Assembly (NCBI GenBank): GCA_947498705.1
Contig: CANMLW010000010.1
Span: 62,001-126,000 of the forward strand
Source: an uncultured Aquimarina sp.
Lineage (GTDB): Bacteria > Bacteroidota > Bacteroidia > Flavobacteriales > Flavobacteriaceae
Length of the DNA: 64,000 bases
Direction: 5' to 3'
Part shown: piece after piece, positions 37,105 through 45,670 of the stretch
Layout of the letters: every line of letters begins with the position of its first letter
Position numbering within the stretch: the stretch's first letter is position 1
The notes under the pieces: model-generated
What the model saw: the letters and a program-made list of their open reading frames with translations, nothing else
Told to the model about the DNA's origin: nothing
The model's database searches: none
Translations under genes and position numbers: made by a program

Positions 37105-37149
37105 AGTTTTTTAAAATAAGGCTGGTGTATACTGCATACCCCAGCCTTA
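37105..37149 (-). terminator. Hairpin terminator downstream of the 50-aa peptide gene
   Basis: A 9-bp stem (TAAGGCTGG / CCAGCCTTA) with a further 4-bp inner stem. On the minus strand it is followed by TTTTAAAAAAC. It lies 150 bp after the stop of the 50-aa frame. Confidence 0.6.
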
Positions 37150-37298
37150 AAGGGTAAAAAATCTACCTAACCGTCTTTTCTTTTTTTAAATTTTAGAATA
37201 ATACAATGATTTTTACTTTTTAATTATTCATAGAATAATACTTTTAAGCATGAATTCATGTATTTTTTAAAAACTCTAGATTTAAAAATTTTGACTAT

Positions 37299-37451
37299 TT
37301 AAGAAATTTTGAGATCAGAATTCTCTTGAATATCTTGTTGTTCTATAGGGGTTGTATCATTTTGAGATGTGGCTTCGTTAGCTAATACAGAATTTGCTAC
37401 TAAAGCAGAGAAGATAATAAATACAAGGATTAAAATGTAACTTTTTTTCAT
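37299..37451 (-). CDS. Small secreted peptide (50 aa)
   Basis: The frame starts MKKSYILILVFIIF and gives a textbook signal peptide ending 'ANSVLA', then a 25-residue acidic, Gln-rich mature part 'NEATSQNDTTPIEQQ...' ending 'SDLKIS'. A hairpin terminator lies downstream on the same strand. The combination of a signal peptide, a mature hydrophilic tail and a terminator makes it a probable real gene, missed because of its size. The function is unknown; no Cys or Gly-rich pattern suggests a modified peptide. Confidence 0.5.
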   Translation of the reverse strand: MKKSYILILVFIIFSALVANSVLANEATSQNDTTPIEQQDIQENSDLKIS

Positions 37452-37900
37452 AACATACTATTTTGGGTTAATAAACTTTTCAGACTTGGTATCTTACATT
37501 TTGACGTTTATACTACTTACTTAGTATGGGGTGGGATTATGAAATTTACGTTATGTTTTTGTTTGATGCTAAATTGATCATTTATATCATTTTAACAAAA
37601 AGTTAATTATTATTATGCTCTTTTTACTTATTATTTGGGAGCTTGTATTGATTATAACGTTAATTTCTGGCAAACACAACCCGATCAAAACACTAGTAAC
37701 CAACAATTTACACTTACCAAGGCTACGGTTAAGCCGTAAATACATTGACGGTTATATTGTACCTCAAAAGATTTTTGCAGTACTCCTATATAAAATTCAC
37801 TTACTTTTTCCTACTAATAAAACTTAAAATTTTGTTATTTTTTTAAAAAATATCCTAATAACTACTCAAAAAACCTACTCATAATTCTCATAAAAGGTGT

Positions 37901-37908
37901 TACATTTG
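37901..37908 (+). promoter_or_regulatory. Possible -7 promoter element for the NDH-2-like gene
   Basis: TACATTTG matches TAnnTTTG, 22 bp before the ATG. No clear -33 TTG. Confidence 0.4.
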
Positions 37909-37930
37909 TGGTATAATTAGCATATATCTT

Positions 37931-39226
37931 ATGAATGTTCCTTATACTAACTTGCCAAGAGTTGTAATTATTGGCGGTGGTTTTGCTGGAGTTGCACTAG
38001 CAAGAAAAATGGTTAAAGAAGACGTACAACTCGTATTGTTAGATAGACAAAATTACCATACATTTCAACCCCTTTTATATCAAGTATCTACTTCTTCTCT
38101 AGAGCCAGATTCTATTGCTTATCCACTTAGGAAAATTGTAAAAAGAGGAAAAAACACATTTTTTAGAATGGCCGAAGTATCTTCTATAGATACCGAATCT
38201 CAAAATGTAAATACCAATATTGGAAGTATCACATACGATTATCTAATTATAGCAACAGGGGCAAGAACCAATTTTTTTGGAAATAAAACTATCGAAAATA
38301 ATGCTATGCGAATGAAAAACCTTCCGCAAGCGTTAAATCTGCGTAGTCTAATGCTCGAAAATCTTGAACAAGCTGTTATTACCTCTGACCCTGAACAAAG
38401 AAAAGAACTGTTGCGTTTTGTACTGGCGGGTGCAGGCCCAACAGGTGTAGAATTAGCTGGTGGTATTGCAGAATTAAAACAAAACGTTCTGCCCAGGGAT
38501 TATCCAGATATGAATTTTGATGAAATGGAGATTCATCTTATAGAAGGAGCACCTCGTATCCTGCCTCCTATGAGCGAACATGCCTCAAAAAAAGCTACCA
38601 AATTCTTAAAACAACTGGGCGTACATATTCACACCAGTACACAAGTGAGTCAATATGAAGATAATCTAGTTTCAACCAATACCGATCTTTCTCTAAAAGC
38701 AGCTACATTTATTTGGTCTGCTGGTGTTACAGGCGCCCCTGTATCCGGAATCAAGGCAGACTCTCTGATACAAAGAGCAAATCGTTATAAAGTAAACCAA
38801 TATAATCAAATAGAAGGATACTCTAATATATATGCATTAGGAGATATTGCCGTTATGGAAACAAAAGCGTACCCCCAAGGGCACCCTATGGTGGCGCAAC
38901 CTGCAATACAACAAGGAGAACACCTTGCCAAAAACTTAAAACGCCATTTGCGTCAAAAACCTATGATTCCATTCAAATATTTTGACAAAGGATCTATGGC
39001 TACCATTGGGCGTAATAAAGCTGTGGTAGATCTTGGTAAATTTAGATTTGGAGGTTTCTTTGCATGGTTTATCTGGATGTTTATCCATTTATGGTTTTTG
39101 ATTGGTTTTAGAAATCGATTTGTCACTCTTTTTAATTGGTCATATAATTATATAAATTATGATAAAGCCGCTAGGCTAATTGTACGACCATTTAAAAACA
39201 AAGAAGAAGGTATAGAAAGGGTTTAA
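37931..39226 (+). CDS. NAD(P)/FAD-dependent oxidoreductase, type II NADH dehydrogenase-like
   Basis: This 431-aa protein has the FAD-binding 'GGGFAGVALA' (15-24), an NADH-binding 'GAGPTGVELAGG' (about 164-175), 'YALGDIAVM' for the flavin, and 'AQPAIQQGEHLAKNL' near the quinone site. A hydrophobic C-terminal helix 'FAWFIWMFIHLWFLIGF' fits the membrane anchor of NDH-2 enzymes. It should transfer electrons from NADH to quinone without proton pumping. The length matches NDH-2. The last codons are partly repeated about 1 kb downstream (see the direct-repeat entries). Confidence 0.87.
   Translation: MNVPYTNLPRVVIIGGGFAGVALARKMVKEDVQLVLLDRQNYHTFQPLLYQVSTSSLEPDSIAYPLRKIVKRGKNTFFRMAEVSSIDTESQNVNTNIGSITYDYLIIATGARTNFFGNKTIENNAMRMKNLPQALNLRSLMLENLEQAVITSDPEQRKELLRFVLAGAGPTGVELAGGIAELKQNVLPRDYPDMNFDEMEIHLIEGAPRILPPMSEHASKKATKFLKQLGVHIHTSTQVSQYEDNLVSTNTDLSLKAATFIWSAGVTGAPVSGIKADSLIQRANRYKVNQYNQIEGYSNIYALGDIAVMETKAYPQGHPMVAQPAIQQGEHLAKNLKRHLRQKPMIPFKYFDKGSMATIGRNKAVVDLGKFRFGGFFAWFIWMFIHLWFLIGFRNRFVTLFNWSYNYINYDKAARLIVRPFKNKEEGIERV
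39203..39226. repeat. Direct repeat copy A (3' end of the NDH-2-like gene)
   Basis: The last 24 bases of the dehydrogenase gene (encoding EEGIERV and stop) match 40211-40234 at 21 of 24 positions, including a 16-base identical core AAGAAGGTATAGAAAG. Confidence 0.6.
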
Positions 39227-39232
39227 CAATAT

Positions 39233-39970
39233 TTAGTTTTTATTAAACTCCATCATGCCAATATTTTCAAATTCTTCTCTAGTCATTTTCTCTCCCTCAC
39301 TAGGAGGTGAAACAACAAAATCATCAATATCATAAATAATTTTATCGGCTACAATATTAAGTCCACTATCATATATTATTTCCAAAACAAGTCCAGGTAA
39401 CCCCCAATATCGTTCTGGACCATCATGTACAGGAATATCTTCTGCATACCACGCAACGCATTCTGATTTTTTTGAAAACATATTATCAAATTCGGTAAGT
39501 GTCGCTTTTTTACACAGAAATCCATTAATTTCCTTAGTTTCATTGGTCAGCATCCAATCAAATTTTATAAGTTTTTCAGAAATCAAGATATCTTTTGGTT
39601 CACCAACAACAAAAGTATGATTCAAACTAACTTTAGATTTTTCAGCAACATCTTTATAAATAATTGAATAAGGATGGTTATTGATACTTTCATATGAAAT
39701 TTTTCTTTTGTCTGTTATATATTCATTAACTATCTTATCATTATTAATCTCTTTCAATGGGTAATAAATAGAATGCTTCCCATCAATTCTTAAAACATAC
39801 TGATGATCTAACTCTATTTTATTATTAGTATTAACATCTCCTGTTTGAAAATAGTCATCAACATTATTATAAATTGGGAAATGCATTTTTTTTGTATATA
39901 TTACAGTCATCTCCTGAGCCATTCCCCCAATAGAAAAAATTACGATAATTAGTGGTATTATTTTTCTCAT
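39233..39970 (-). CDS. GLPGLI family secreted protein
   Basis: This 245-aa protein from the chosen ATG begins with a signal peptide ('MRKIIPLIIVIFSIGGMAQ'); the 15-residue longer frame to 40015 breaks this pattern. It carries the family signature as 'ERYWGLPGLVLEI' and the conserved 'FLCKKATLTEFD' and 'VAWYAEDIPV'. GLPGLI proteins are exported Bacteroidota proteins of unknown function that often occur near TonB-dependent receptors, as here. It is convergent with the NDH-2-like gene and flanked by an imperfect direct repeat. Confidence 0.85.
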   Translation of the reverse strand: MRKIIPLIIVIFSIGGMAQEMTVIYTKKMHFPIYNNVDDYFQTGDVNTNNKIELDHQYVLRIDGKHSIYYPLKEINNDKIVNEYITDKRKISYESINNHPYSIIYKDVAEKSKVSLNHTFVVGEPKDILISEKLIKFDWMLTNETKEINGFLCKKATLTEFDNMFSKKSECVAWYAEDIPVHDGPERYWGLPGLVLEIIYDSGLNIVADKIIYDIDDFVVSPPSEGEKMTREEFENIGMMEFNKN

Positions 39971-40506
39971 AATCAAATAATTATTTTTTTTCTGCAAATC
40001 AATAGATTTAAGCAATACTCATTCCTCTTCTATTGATATACTCATGTTTTTTTGTCAAACACCAAGTACACAAACAAAAAACGAGGTTAGTAGCTTTATT
40101 CTTTTCAAGTTAACAATACATATATTAATTAACATATCAAAATTATTCTTTTTATAAATCATATAAACCAAAATACACACGAATAGTTTAACTATACCCA
40201 AAAAATAAAGAAAGAAGGTATAGAAAGAGTATAATAGTATCAATTTTCATTAATAATATTCCTTATAGAATATCTTTATCTGCTCTATCAATTTTTCTGC
40301 CCCCTGTGAGGTGGCATTATTTTAAAACCATCCAATTTTCGTATTATTCTATCTACAGTTATAGTGCCTCTATTTTATACTTAGTTGAATAATTATTTTA
40401 TAAAAACACAACTGATCCTCTTATTTCAACAATTCAGAATCATTCAATTTTTCAAACCTCATATAAATATGATTTTTGGTTCATCAATCAACAAAAAGCT
40501 ATTTAA
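39971..40506. other. Intergenic region with a remnant of the dehydrogenase 3' end
   Basis: This 536-bp divergent spacer contains direct-repeat copy B. A 62-codon minus-strand frame overlaps it but looks like chance. The right 250 bp should hold the promoter of the TonB-receptor operon; I see no clear consensus. Confidence 0.5.
40211..40234. repeat. Direct repeat copy B (remnant of the NDH-2-like 3' end)
   Basis: Matches 39203-39226 at 21 of 24 positions, and in the same frame reads KEGIERV then stop. The upstream 'FNYTQKIK' is only loosely similar to the dehydrogenase. The two copies bracket the GLPGLI gene. Confidence 0.55.
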
Positions 40507-42660
40507 ATGAAATTATCAGCTACTTTATTACTACTTCTAGTATTTAATACTATATCTGGACAAACTACCATTACTGGTATTGTAACCGACACCAAAGGAA
40601 TTGCAATCCCTGGCGCCAATATTTATCTAGATGGTACATATGACGGTAGTTCTTCTGATGAGAAAGGAAATTTCTCTTTTACGTCTTCTGAAAACGGAGT
40701 ACATACGCTGGTGGTATCTTTTCTTTCCTACGAAAATTTTTCATTACAAAAAGATATATCCCAAATGAAAGATCTAACGATTCGGTTAAAAGAAGATGTC
40801 AATTCTTTGGGTAGTGTTGTATTAAATGCAGGAACTTTTTCTGCAGGTGATAATAGTAAAACAGCCGTACTTTCGCCTATGGATATTGTGACTACAGCTG
40901 GAGCTGCAGGAGATTATATAGGAGCATTTCAGACATTACCAGGTACTTCTACCGTAGAAGAAGATGGTCGTCTTTTTGTAAGAGGGGGTGATGCCGATGA
41001 AGCAAACATCTATATCGATGGGTTAAAAGTGTTTCAGCCTTATACGGCAACTACAAATAATATACCTACCAGAGGACGCTTCTCTCCTTTCCTATTTAAA
41101 GGTACCAATTTTTCTACTGGTGGATATTCTGCAGAATATGGAGATGCGCTATCCAGTGTCTTATTATTAAACACCATTAATGAACCTGATCAAGAAAAAA
41201 CCGATCTCTCATTTATAAATGTGGGTATGGGAGTGGGCAATACACAAATCTGGAAAAAAAATTCCTTAAGTATCAACGCTTTTTATCTCAACTTAAAGCC
41301 TTATCAAGAAATTATTTCTCAACGGGTTGATTGGATAAAACCCTACGAATCATTATCTGGAGAAGCTGTTTATCGTCATACTATGAAAAAAGGACTTCTA
41401 AAAGTTTATGCAGGGGTAAACCAAACTCATTTTAACTTAATACAAGAAGACATAAATACTCCAGAAGGAATCAATTTCAAACTTAAAAACCGAAATACTT
41501 ATTTAAACACCTCTTACAAAGGTACATTGGGAAATGACTGGAGCATTACTACTGGTACTAGTTTTGCAAATGATGATAATGACATCAACATTGACAATAC
41601 CGATGTTAATAATGAAGAAAATAGCCTTCATCTTAAAGTAAAACTAAAAAAGAGATTCAGTAACCGCTTTAAACTCTATATGGGTGCCGAGCAGTTTATA
41701 AGTACTTTTTCTGAAAAAGCTCAAGCTGATACTTTTGGTCTATTTAGAACTAAATTTGATAATAATAGCACAGCCGCTTTTGCAGAAGCTAATATATTCT
41801 TTAACAAAAAACTTGCCATGCAAGTAGGTGTTAGAGCCACCAATAATACATTATTAAAATACACCAAACTATCACCAAGAGCATCTTTTGCATACAAAAC
41901 CACTTCAAAATCTCAAATTTCATTGGCTTATGGTGATTTTTATCAAAACCCAGGACAGAACGTCCTTAAATATGCAACCCAACTGGAACCAAAAAAATCC
42001 TCTCACTATATTTTAAATTATTTATACCAACACAATAGAAAAACGTTACGTATAGAAGGGTACTATAAAACATACAATAATCTTATTAAATATGATACCG
42101 AACGTCCAGAGTTTTCTAGCGTATATAGCAATAGTGGAAGTGGATATGCCACAGGTCTAGATATTTTCTGGAGAGATAACAACTCCATAAAAAATCTGGA
42201 ATACTGGGCAAGTTACTCCTATCTGGATACTCAAAGAGATTATAACAACTATCCCAATAGAGCAACTCCTAATTTTGCAGCAAAGCACAATTTATCGTTA
42301 GTTACAAAATACTGGATTAAGGACTGGAAATCACTGGTGAGTACCACTTATAATTTTGCCTCAGGTAGACCCTATAATGATCCTAATCAATCCATATTTC
42401 AAAACAGAAAAACCAAAACCTACAATAGCATTAATCTTAGTTGGGCTTACTTGCTTAGCCAACAAAAAATACTGTATTTCTCTGTTTCTAATGTATTGGG
42501 GTTTGACAATATTTTTAACTATCAATATGCAAATACACCTAATAGCAATGGTGATTTTGCCAGACGTGCCATACGCCCCAACGCAGATAGGTTTTTTATT
42601 ATTGGTTTTTTCTGGACGATAAGTGATAACAAAACAGACAATCAATTAGATAATTTATAG
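40507..42660 (+). CDS. TonB-dependent receptor with carboxypeptidase-like regulatory domain
   Basis: This 717-aa outer-membrane receptor has a signal peptide (1-19, 'NTISGQ'), a carboxypeptidase-regulatory-like domain (about 20-100, 'GIVTDTKGIAIPGANIYLDG'), a plug (about 105-220, 'DGRLFVRGGDADEANIYIDG') and a 22-strand-type barrel with 'EYGDALSSVLLLNT'. It is smaller than SusC and has no SusD, so it resembles metal-chelate or small-ligand receptors. It opens a unit of secreted protein, sensor kinase, 2TM proteins and LytTR regulator, so that regulator probably controls it. The ligand is unknown. Confidence 0.88.
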   Translation: MKLSATLLLLLVFNTISGQTTITGIVTDTKGIAIPGANIYLDGTYDGSSSDEKGNFSFTSSENGVHTLVVSFLSYENFSLQKDISQMKDLTIRLKEDVNSLGSVVLNAGTFSAGDNSKTAVLSPMDIVTTAGAAGDYIGAFQTLPGTSTVEEDGRLFVRGGDADEANIYIDGLKVFQPYTATTNNIPTRGRFSPFLFKGTNFSTGGYSAEYGDALSSVLLLNTINEPDQEKTDLSFINVGMGVGNTQIWKKNSLSINAFYLNLKPYQEIISQRVDWIKPYESLSGEAVYRHTMKKGLLKVYAGVNQTHFNLIQEDINTPEGINFKLKNRNTYLNTSYKGTLGNDWSITTGTSFANDDNDINIDNTDVNNEENSLHLKVKLKKRFSNRFKLYMGAEQFISTFSEKAQADTFGLFRTKFDNNSTAAFAEANIFFNKKLAMQVGVRATNNTLLKYTKLSPRASFAYKTTSKSQISLAYGDFYQNPGQNVLKYATQLEPKKSSHYILNYLYQHNRKTLRIEGYYKTYNNLIKYDTERPEFSSVYSNSGSGYATGLDIFWRDNNSIKNLEYWASYSYLDTQRDYNNYPNRATPNFAAKHNLSLVTKYWIKDWKSLVSTTYNFASGRPYNDPNQSIFQNRKTKTYNSINLSWAYLLSQQKILYFSVSNVLGFDNIFNYQYANTPNSNGDFARRAIRPNADRFFIIGFFWTISDNKTDNQLDNL

Positions 42661-42819
42661 ACTTAACATAACAAGATATTAGGTATATATCCTTTATAAC
42701 TTGCCTTAAGGTATCTGCTTTACATTTCATCTTTAAAAAACTACACTTCAGTATTTTTTAATTCTTATAGGATAAAAATCGAAGGATATTTACATCACAA
42801 TACTAAAACAATCAACATT

Positions 42820-43452
42820 ATGAAAACAGTAATTACCGCATTAGTCTTTTTTACAGTCACTGTGATTAACACTATTTCTGCTCAATCTTCTTATGAAAAA
42901 GGAATGATCAAGGCATTTGAATTATGGAAAACCAAAACTCCGGATGAGGCTATTAATCTTTTCGAACGTATTGCAAAAGCAGAAAAAGAAAACTGGATCC
43001 CCTATTATTATGCAGCACAAGTACATATCACCACTACTTTTGGCACAAAAAACGCCGAAGAAATCGAATCCAGATTAACAAAAGCTAAGAGTTACCTTAA
43101 TGAGGCCAAAACACTGTCAAAAGAAAATGCCGAAATACTTATTATGGAAGCGTTACTTAACACAGCTTATGTAGCCTATAACCCATCTGTCTATGGCATG
43201 ACACTTTCTGCCAAAGTAGAAGAATTATATCAAAAGGCTAAAGTACTTGAACCAGAAAACCCAAGAGCAATACTATACCATGCAGAATGGAAAATGGGTA
43301 GTGCAAAATTCTTTGGGCAAGATGTGAAAGCTTTTTGTCCCGAAGTAGAAAAGGCTATCTTGTACTTTGAAAAAGAAGCTAACAATATTCCTTTCTACCC
43401 TAAGTGGGGGAAAAATCAAATAGGTCGTGTACAGCAAAACTGTAAAAGCTAA
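42820..43452 (+). CDS. Secreted TPR-like helical protein
   Basis: This 210-aa exported protein has a signal peptide (1-21, 'TISAQ') and TPR-like helix pairs: 'AFELWKTKTPDEAINLFERIAKAE', 'NWIPYYYAAQVHI', 'AEILIMEALLNTAYVAYN', 'ENPRAILYHAEWKMG'. It is periplasmic. It lies 160 bp after the TonB receptor and 73 bp before the kinase. It may link receptor occupancy to the kinase; that is inference from order alone. Confidence 0.65.
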   Translation: MKTVITALVFFTVTVINTISAQSSYEKGMIKAFELWKTKTPDEAINLFERIAKAEKENWIPYYYAAQVHITTTFGTKNAEEIESRLTKAKSYLNEAKTLSKENAEILIMEALLNTAYVAYNPSVYGMTLSAKVEELYQKAKVLEPENPRAILYHAEWKMGSAKFFGQDVKAFCPEVEKAILYFEKEANNIPFYPKWGKNQIGRVQQNCKS

Positions 43453-43525
43453 ACAATAACATTGTTAGTAAATAAATCAATCATCAAAAATTAATATTTT
43501 AGTTAAAACAAACTGATCCCATTGT

Positions 43526-44884
43526 ATGAAAGACCTAAAAAAAATAAGCATTATTTCTTTACTAGTATCTATAATAGTTGCAATAGTTATGTTGCTTACC
43601 AATGTTTTTAGTTTTGAAAGAATTATTACTATACAATGGTGGTTGATTAATTTCTCATATGCCTTTTTTCTTACCTATATCAATACGGTATATTTCAAAT
43701 TCATTAATCATAAATTTGAATGGAAAGATAAAGGATTGCTTAGAGTGCTTATAGGAGCTGGTGGTTCTGTCATAGTTACTATTTTGGGATATGCGCTTTG
43801 CGAATTTGTAGTAAGTGTCATCATTTTCGAGAAACAAACCGTAGAAGAATTTTGGGTCGATCAAACTTTTAAGAATTATCTGTTTCCTTTATTGCTGACC
43901 ATTATCATTTCTCTGTTTTTTCACACTGTATATTTTTATAAAGCATTACAGGAAAAAAAAGTTACAGAACAAAAAATTATAGCAGGAACAGTCTCTGCAA
44001 AATTTGCTGCCTTAAAAAACCAGTTAGATCCGCATTTTTTATTTAACAGTTTAAATGTATTGACTTCTTTGATTGAAGAGAACCCAAAAATGGCTCAAAA
44101 GTTTACGACTTCTCTATCCAAAGTATATCGATATGTTTTAGAGCAAAAAGATAAAGATTTGGTTACCGTAGATGAAGAGTTAAAATTTGCTAAAACTTAT
44201 ATGACGCTGGTACAACTTCGTTTTGAAGATAGTATTACAACAGAAATACCTCTTCAATCTTCTAACCCAGAAGCTAGGGTTGTACCACTATCATTACAAA
44301 TATTGCTAGAAAACACGATAAAGCACAATGTAGTAATGCCACAAAGGCCATTGCATATCAAAATTTATGAAAAAGATGGTTTTCTCATCGTAGAAAACAA
44401 CCTTCAACCTAAAGAGGTAATTAAACAAAGTAGCGGTGTTGGGCTAGGAAACATACAACAACGATATGCCCTTTTGACGAAAAGAAAGTTCTCTGTATTC
44501 AAAACAGAAAAAGCTTTTATCGCAGAATTACCCATCTTAACTAAACAAATTAAAGCAGTAGACATGACTATTTCATCAAACATAAATTTTCACGAAAGTG
44601 ATGACTTCAAATATCAAATGGCTCAAGAACGGGTCAAGAAGATCAAGGAATTTTATGGCAACCTAACAGCTTATATTATTATTATTCCATTTTTAGCTTT
44701 TATCAATTATAGAACAACCGGTTTTGGTATCCCTTGGATTATTTTTCCTGTCATTGGTTGGGGTATCGGAGTTGCTTTTCATGCCAGTGAAGCTTTTGGG
44801 TACCACCCGATTTTAGGAAAAAATTGGGAGGAGAAAAAAATAAGACAGTATATGAACGAATCAAGAAGAAAGCATCATGAATAA
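43526..44884 (+). CDS. LytS-type sensor histidine kinase with C-terminal 2TM module
   Basis: This 452-aa inner-membrane kinase has four N-terminal helices (about 7-27, 36-57, 74-100, 118-140), then a His_kinase domain with His170 in 'LDPHFLFNSLN' and an ATPase region ('ILLENTIKHN', 'GVGLGNIQQRY'). A C-terminal 2TM domain follows (about 360-452): 'QERVKKIKEFYGNLTAYII', 'WIIFPVIGWGIGVAFHA', 'NWEEKKIRQYM'. The gene overlaps the next 2TM gene by 8 bp. Phosphotransfer to the LytTR regulator of the same unit is expected. The added 2TM module on a kinase is notable. Confidence 0.88.
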   Translation: MKDLKKISIISLLVSIIVAIVMLLTNVFSFERIITIQWWLINFSYAFFLTYINTVYFKFINHKFEWKDKGLLRVLIGAGGSVIVTILGYALCEFVVSVIIFEKQTVEEFWVDQTFKNYLFPLLLTIIISLFFHTVYFYKALQEKKVTEQKIIAGTVSAKFAALKNQLDPHFLFNSLNVLTSLIEENPKMAQKFTTSLSKVYRYVLEQKDKDLVTVDEELKFAKTYMTLVQLRFEDSITTEIPLQSSNPEARVVPLSLQILLENTIKHNVVMPQRPLHIKIYEKDGFLIVENNLQPKEVIKQSSGVGLGNIQQRYALLTKRKFSVFKTEKAFIAELPILTKQIKAVDMTISSNINFHESDDFKYQMAQERVKKIKEFYGNLTAYIIIIPFLAFINYRTTGFGIPWIIFPVIGWGIGVAFHASEAFGYHPILGKNWEEKKIRQYMNESRRKHHE

Positions 44885-45230
44885 ATACGACGAAAAAAAG
44901 GCCTATGAAAGAGCCAAAAAGAAATTAGAAGCAGAAAAAGGATTCTATTCTCATGCCGTTGTTTATGTCCTCATTAATATTGCTATCTACTTTTTTGTAA
45001 CACAGATTTTTGAGTATGCAGGAGTTGGCCCCAAAAACTCTGGTGTACAATATTGGATGCAATGGCAACGGTTTTTAACTCCTGCACTATGGGGTATAGG
45101 ATTACTCATCCATGGTTTATGTGTTTTTGGCGACAGAACTATTTTTAAAAAATATTTTAAAAACTCTATTTATAGTAAAGATTGGGAAGAGCGTAAAATC
45201 AAAGAGCTCATGAATAATGATAAATTTTAA
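44877..45230 (+). CDS. 2TM domain-containing protein
   Basis: This 117-aa membrane protein has a charged N-terminus ('KAYERAKKKLEAEKGFY'), two membrane helices (about 27-46 and 68-90), and a conserved cytoplasmic tail 'YSKDWEERKIKELM'. It has the same layout as the C-terminal part of the preceding kinase, and it overlaps that gene by 8 bp. It probably associates with the kinase in the membrane. The function of 2TM proteins is not established. Confidence 0.82.
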   Translation: MNKYDEKKAYERAKKKLEAEKGFYSHAVVYVLINIAIYFFVTQIFEYAGVGPKNSGVQYWMQWQRFLTPALWGIGLLIHGLCVFGDRTIFKKYFKNSIYSKDWEERKIKELMNNDKF

Positions 45231-45260
45231 CGAGTATATAGTAATGTAAATCAAACCGTT

Positions 45261-45569
45261 ATGAAAGATTTTGATGAGGTAAAAAAGTATCAACGCGCAA
45301 GAGAGCGTGTCGAAGAATTAAAAAAGTTCTACAATAACCTTTCTTCATATATTATAGTTATAGCCCTTTTGGCTGGTTTAAACTATTATCAAAATGAATG
45401 GCGATATGCCTGGTTTTTATGGCCTGCTTTTGGCTGGGGAATTGGATTGATATTTCATGCTATAAAAGCTTTTAAATTCAACCCTATGTTTGATAAAGAT
45501 TGGGAGGAACGCAAAATCAGAAAATTTATGGAAGAAGAGCAAGATAAAGACAAACAACTATGGGAATAA
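45261..45569 (+). CDS. 2TM domain-containing protein
   Basis: This 102-aa membrane protein is closest to the kinase C-terminus: 'RARERVEELKKFYNNLSSYIIVIALLAGLNYY', 'WPAFGWGIGLIFHA', 'DKDWEERKIRKFM'. Two membrane helices lie at about 23-42 and 52-72. It is the third copy of the module in a row, 30 bp after the second. Likely a duplicate or source of the kinase's C-terminal module. Confidence 0.82.
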   Translation: MKDFDEVKKYQRARERVEELKKFYNNLSSYIIVIALLAGLNYYQNEWRYAWFLWPAFGWGIGLIFHAIKAFKFNPMFDKDWEERKIRKFMEEEQDKDKQLWE

Positions 45570-45670
45570 GAGTTCTTCGTTTGTAACATTAATAGTCTCC
45601 TATTTTCAATGCTTTTGCATAACCAAAAAACCAAGTAACCGAAATCACATACCTAAAAACAAACAAAACA

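Larger units (their letters stand above)
36535..37930. other. 1.4-kb region without long genes; terminators and tiny reading frames
   Basis: The stretch holds a C9 run (36648-36656), a bidirectional terminator, a second hairpin at 37118-37149, and three minus-strand tiny frames of 19, 24 and 50 codons (listed separately). A 70-codon plus-strand frame near 37.7 kb is not convincing. The NDH promoter element is at the right end. Confidence 0.5.

Noticed and set aside
37615..37827. 70-codon plus-strand frame upstream of the NDH-2-like gene
   Set aside because: It starts with a hydrophobic run but continues as non-protein-like sequence; a real promoter for the next gene lies just after it.
40055..40243. 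62-codon hydrophobic minus-strand frame
   Set aside because: It overlaps the repeat remnant and is AT-driven Phe/Ile/Leu/Lys sequence with no terminator or partner.
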